A DNA stretch of 64,000 nt. It comes from Undaria pinnatifida. Taxonomy: Eukaryota; Sar; Phaeophyceae; Laminariales; Alariaceae. Numbering within the stretch: position 1 is the stretch's first letter; the number at the start of each line of letters is the position of its first letter. Of the stretch, positions 61,412 to 64,000 are shown piece after piece. Made by a program: the position numbers and the translations under genes. The stretch is taken from positions 19,081,696 through 19,145,695 of the forward strand of contig JABAKD010000016.1 in NCBI GenBank assembly GCA_012845835.1, read 5' to 3'. The notes under the pieces are model-generated. The model was not told the origin of the DNA, searched no databases, and saw nothing but the letters and a program-made list of their open reading frames with translations.

Positions 61412-64000
61412 GTAAGATGGGCGGGGGTCTTTCGTTGGTGTTGCTTCTACAGGCTGCATTTGTTGTTTTCGTTATGTGCGGGAAAGCGCGAAGGAGCGGG
61501 GTGCTTAATTTTCGGCGACATTTTAATCCGAAGATTGGTAGGGGCAAGATCTATGTCGACACAAAACCAGATCGCCACCCAGGGGTTGTGCGAACCAACC
61601 GAGAGTCCTCAGCGCGCGCCGACCCCGAACCCCCGTGCTGACCCCCTCCCCCCCGCCCACGCCTGAGCCCTCTTCTCTCTTCTTTCCATAGTTTTTGTGT
61701 TATGCTTCAGAACCCTAACCCCTCCTTCCACCCATTGTTTTTTTTTTATATGCAGGTCGGCGGCGCACAACGACGGGCCGCAGCGACCTTTACAAATCCA
61801 TCCCGATGGTGAGGGAGCAGCGCGAGGCCTCGCGAAGGGGGGCGGAAAAGGCTGCTCTCGCTAGAAAGAAGGAGGAAGAGCAGCAGCAGCAGCGGCAGCA
61901 GCAGCAGACGCTCATTTCGGTGACTTTGACCGCCAATGGAAGCCTCTCGGCGACCGCCGCTGCAACAGCGGTAGCGGCAACGAACGCCGACTCTTCAAGG
62001 GATGCGTTCCGACCACGGAATCGGGTGGAGGAAGTTCCGGTGGAGGTGGCGGTAACGGGGGCGGGAGTGGCGGGGAGGAGGGCAAGACACAAGAAGAAGC
62101 GACTTGACCCCGTTAGCCGCGCGGATGCGGTGCGGCTGCTAGGCCAGACGGTCACCAAGTTCCGCACCGCCCAGGTGTCCTCCTCTTCCTCCTCCTCCTC
62201 GTCCCCCTCTTCCTCTTCCTCCTCCTTGGAAGGGGGTGCGAGTTCGGGGGCAAAGCCAGGGGAGGAGCAGGAACAAGAGAACGACGCAGGTACCTCTGCC
62301 GCCGAGGAGTTCGCAGAGCTGGCGGCGAGGTGTCTGGGCTCGGCCCTGCCGGAGATTGCTCTGGAGGTAAGGACGGAAGGAGAGTTGTAGAGGAAGGAAG
62401 GAAGAGGGGGGGGGGAAGGAGGAAAGAGGAAAAGCAGGAAGGACGAATTTTGCTTGCCTCCGTGCAGCGCTCGTTCCCTGTGTCAGATATGCACCCTGCA
62501 ACCTGTGTTATGTTGTTTCTTGCTGGGGGGCTAGGGGAGGGGGCGGTATACGCTTATTGCCCTTCACGACCAGCAATAATATACTAGGTATATCCGTAGT
62601 GGTGGCGGCTACGCGCGGGGGGAAGGGTGTGGTTGGGCCTCATGTACGCGCGAACGCTGATATGTTCGGTGTTGGGACCTGTCTCACGTGACGCCCCGGC
62701 TCGCGTTCCGCCGTGAGCGGATTGGTTTCGCGGTTTGTGGCACGACCGAGGCGGCGGTCTAATCAGCAAGTGTTCACGTCAAGTGCGCTAACTTCGATAC
62801 CTGCCCCCTCACGGACTGCTGTACCTCCCTCTATTCATGTATTTTTATATTTGTCCCTGCTTCTCCCCCTCTCTTCTTACTTCGTACTTGTCTTTCCCTC
62901 TCCTTTCCCCTCTCTACTCCCCTCTGTTCTTCCCCCCCGTCCTCTTTCCGCATGCACTCCCCAGCCATAAGCAACACCACGAACAACTACCAACACCAAG
63001 ACCATCCGCCTACTACAAACACCAACACCAACACCACTAGACTAACACCACCAACACGACCAATACCAACACGAATACCACCACTCACACCACATTAACA
63101 CTACCCCCAACATCCCCCACCACGCCCACCACCAACACCACCACCAAACCGAAAGGCACACTCCCTGTACGTCCGCGCGGCGGCTACGGGGCTCGAGCGC
63201 GACAACACACTCTTACCCGCGCACCCCCTCACCACCGCCGCGACCACAGCTAGACGGGACGCGGAAATAGCCCTACTTGTCACCGCGGCGCGCGCGCACA
63301 TCGCCATGGGCGGAGTGCTAGACGGCCTTGCCCTTATTGACGAGGCTGCGGGGATTCGCGGTGGTGGCGGCCGCGGCTCCGGCGGAAGGTGGGGGGGCGA
63401 CGGCGAGGCCGGGGCGGGCATGGCGCGTCTGGGAAATCAGGACGCGTCGGCGCTGGCGTCGGAGTTGTGCGTCTCGGGCGGCCGCGTTGGTCTGCGAGCG
63501 GCGCTCCGGCTGCGAGAGCGCTTGGCGGATGAGGTGAGGGGGCACGGCTGGGTTGCGTTATGCGCCGGTAGCGGGGTCTTCGGTAGGGTCGTTGTCGTAC
63601 GTATAGTCGTCGTCGTTAGCATTATATTCGGTTGCGTTGTGATGGTTATTTTTTCGTCGTCTATTTGTGTTGAGGTTTTTTGTTGGGTTGTCGTCGTTGC
63701 CGTAGTCATCGTAGTTGTTGCAGTCGTGTTCACAGTCATGCAGAGAAGGTCTTTGAAACCCCGTCAGGCGGTTATCCCCTGATGCAGCCCCCCCCCCCCG
63801 CCTGACGCGTGTCGCCTTTGTCGCAAATCACTCCAGCCCCTTGAACTACCATCACAAACCGAACGTCATCCACCCCCCCACACTCCCACCTGGCCCTGCC
63901 CCTCGCCTCTCATCCCCCACCTACCCTGGTCCTCCCCTCTCAGAACCGCAGCCTCGCAAGAGAAGCTCGGCTGCTCCTCCTCGAGGCGCTCGCGGGCGCG
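60946..64000 (+). CDS. Unrecognised protein, 5' part of a spliced gene (runs off the window)
   Basis: Four exons fit by splice site and phase: 60946-61411, 61756-62366, 63156-63533 and 63944 to beyond 64000. Together they give about 504 residues so far. Exon 1 is Pro- then Gly-rich. Exon 2 contains SDLYKSIPMVREQREASRRG, a charged helix AEKAALARKKEEE, a Gln run, RLDPVSRADAVRLLGQTVTK and a Ser run. Exon 3 contains AHSLYVRAATGLERDNTLLP, RRDAEIALLVTAARAHIAMG and GLRAALRLRERLADE. Exon 4 begins NRSLAREARLLLLEALAGA. Alanine-rich amphipathic helices in exons 3-4 suggest a helical-repeat fold, but no family motif is visible and no function is proposed. The ATG at 60946 is the first in the frame after a stop. 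Confidence 0.6.
61756..62366 (+). CDS. Unrecognised gene exon 2
   Basis: Follows a strong acceptor (T run, ATATGCAG) and ends CLGSALPEIALE at donor GTAAGG. Low-complexity Gln and Ser runs come from CAG and TCC repeats. Confidence 0.65.
63156..63533 (+). CDS. Unrecognised gene exon 3
   Basis: Acceptor ACCGAAAG, 126 codons, ends LRERLADE at donor GTGAGG. Contains a Gly-rich loop between helices. Confidence 0.65.
63944..64000 (+). CDS. Unrecognised gene exon 4 (truncated by the window)
   Basis: Acceptor CCCCTCTCAG then NRSLAREARLLLLEALAGA to the last base. Confidence 0.6.

Noticed and set aside
1-64000. tRNA, rRNA or other structured RNA genes
   Set aside because: No tRNA B-box with matching acceptor stem and no rRNA-like stretch was noticed; a covariance-model scan was not possible here.
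1-64000. Bacterial origin or operon structure
   Set aside because: The clear genes are interrupted by spliceosomal introns with conserved motifs split across exons.

Overview
This is a eukaryotic nuclear window. Its genes are split by GT-AG and some GC-AG introns, its introns are long and repeat-rich, it carries a vertebrate-type (TTAGGG) interstitial telomere-like tract, and most of it is degraded repeat. A type I signal peptidase of the plastid/thylakoid kind suggests a photosynthetic organism. Intron size, GC-rich exons and the repeat style suggest a stramenopile, most likely a brown alga; that last step is inference and was not tested by any search.

Layout. 1-19 kb: repeats and little else, namely non-LTR retrotransposon 3' ends, dispersed and tandem repeats, poly-C tracts, one hAT transposase fragment between two AGCTCAT-rich minisatellites, and one or two orphan exon-like pieces. 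19.3-20.1 kb (+): DUF202 membrane protein. 24.3-26.6 kb (-): type I signal peptidase in four exons. 28.9-34.8 kb (+): large protein with an ACAD10/11-type phosphotransferase (APH) domain followed by a HAD domain. 36.5-39.9 kb (+): 243-residue protein that is almost only the zinc-binding domain of DUSP12/Yvh1. 42.5-55.3 kb (-): ATIC (AICAR transformylase/IMP cyclohydrolase), reconstructed here as 11 coding exons giving 600 residues, lacking only the extreme N-terminus. 56-60.9 kb: repeats, a 573-bp tandem duplication and a 500-base N gap (58501-59000). 60.9-64 kb (+): the 5' part of an unrecognised protein gene that runs off the window.

The genes look like unrelated housekeeping genes rather than a pathway cluster: ATIC closes purine synthesis, the signal peptidase matures organelle proteins, the Yvh1-type domain is tied to 60S ribosome maturation in yeast, and the APH-HAD protein is probably metabolic.

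The most unusual feature is inside ATIC. Several introns carry decayed copies of the edges of the neighbouring exon (exons 4, 5, 6 and 7), complete with the splice site, in one case as a roughly 410-bp triplication and in another as a roughly 180-bp array. The same thing is seen beside one exon of the Yvh1-type gene. Other points of interest are three GC-AG introns, two related retrotransposon 3'-end families sharing a TGAGTACCCC end, a repeat family carrying a short conserved reading frame, an 81-bp TTAA-flanked MITE in two copies, and a 400-bp foldback.
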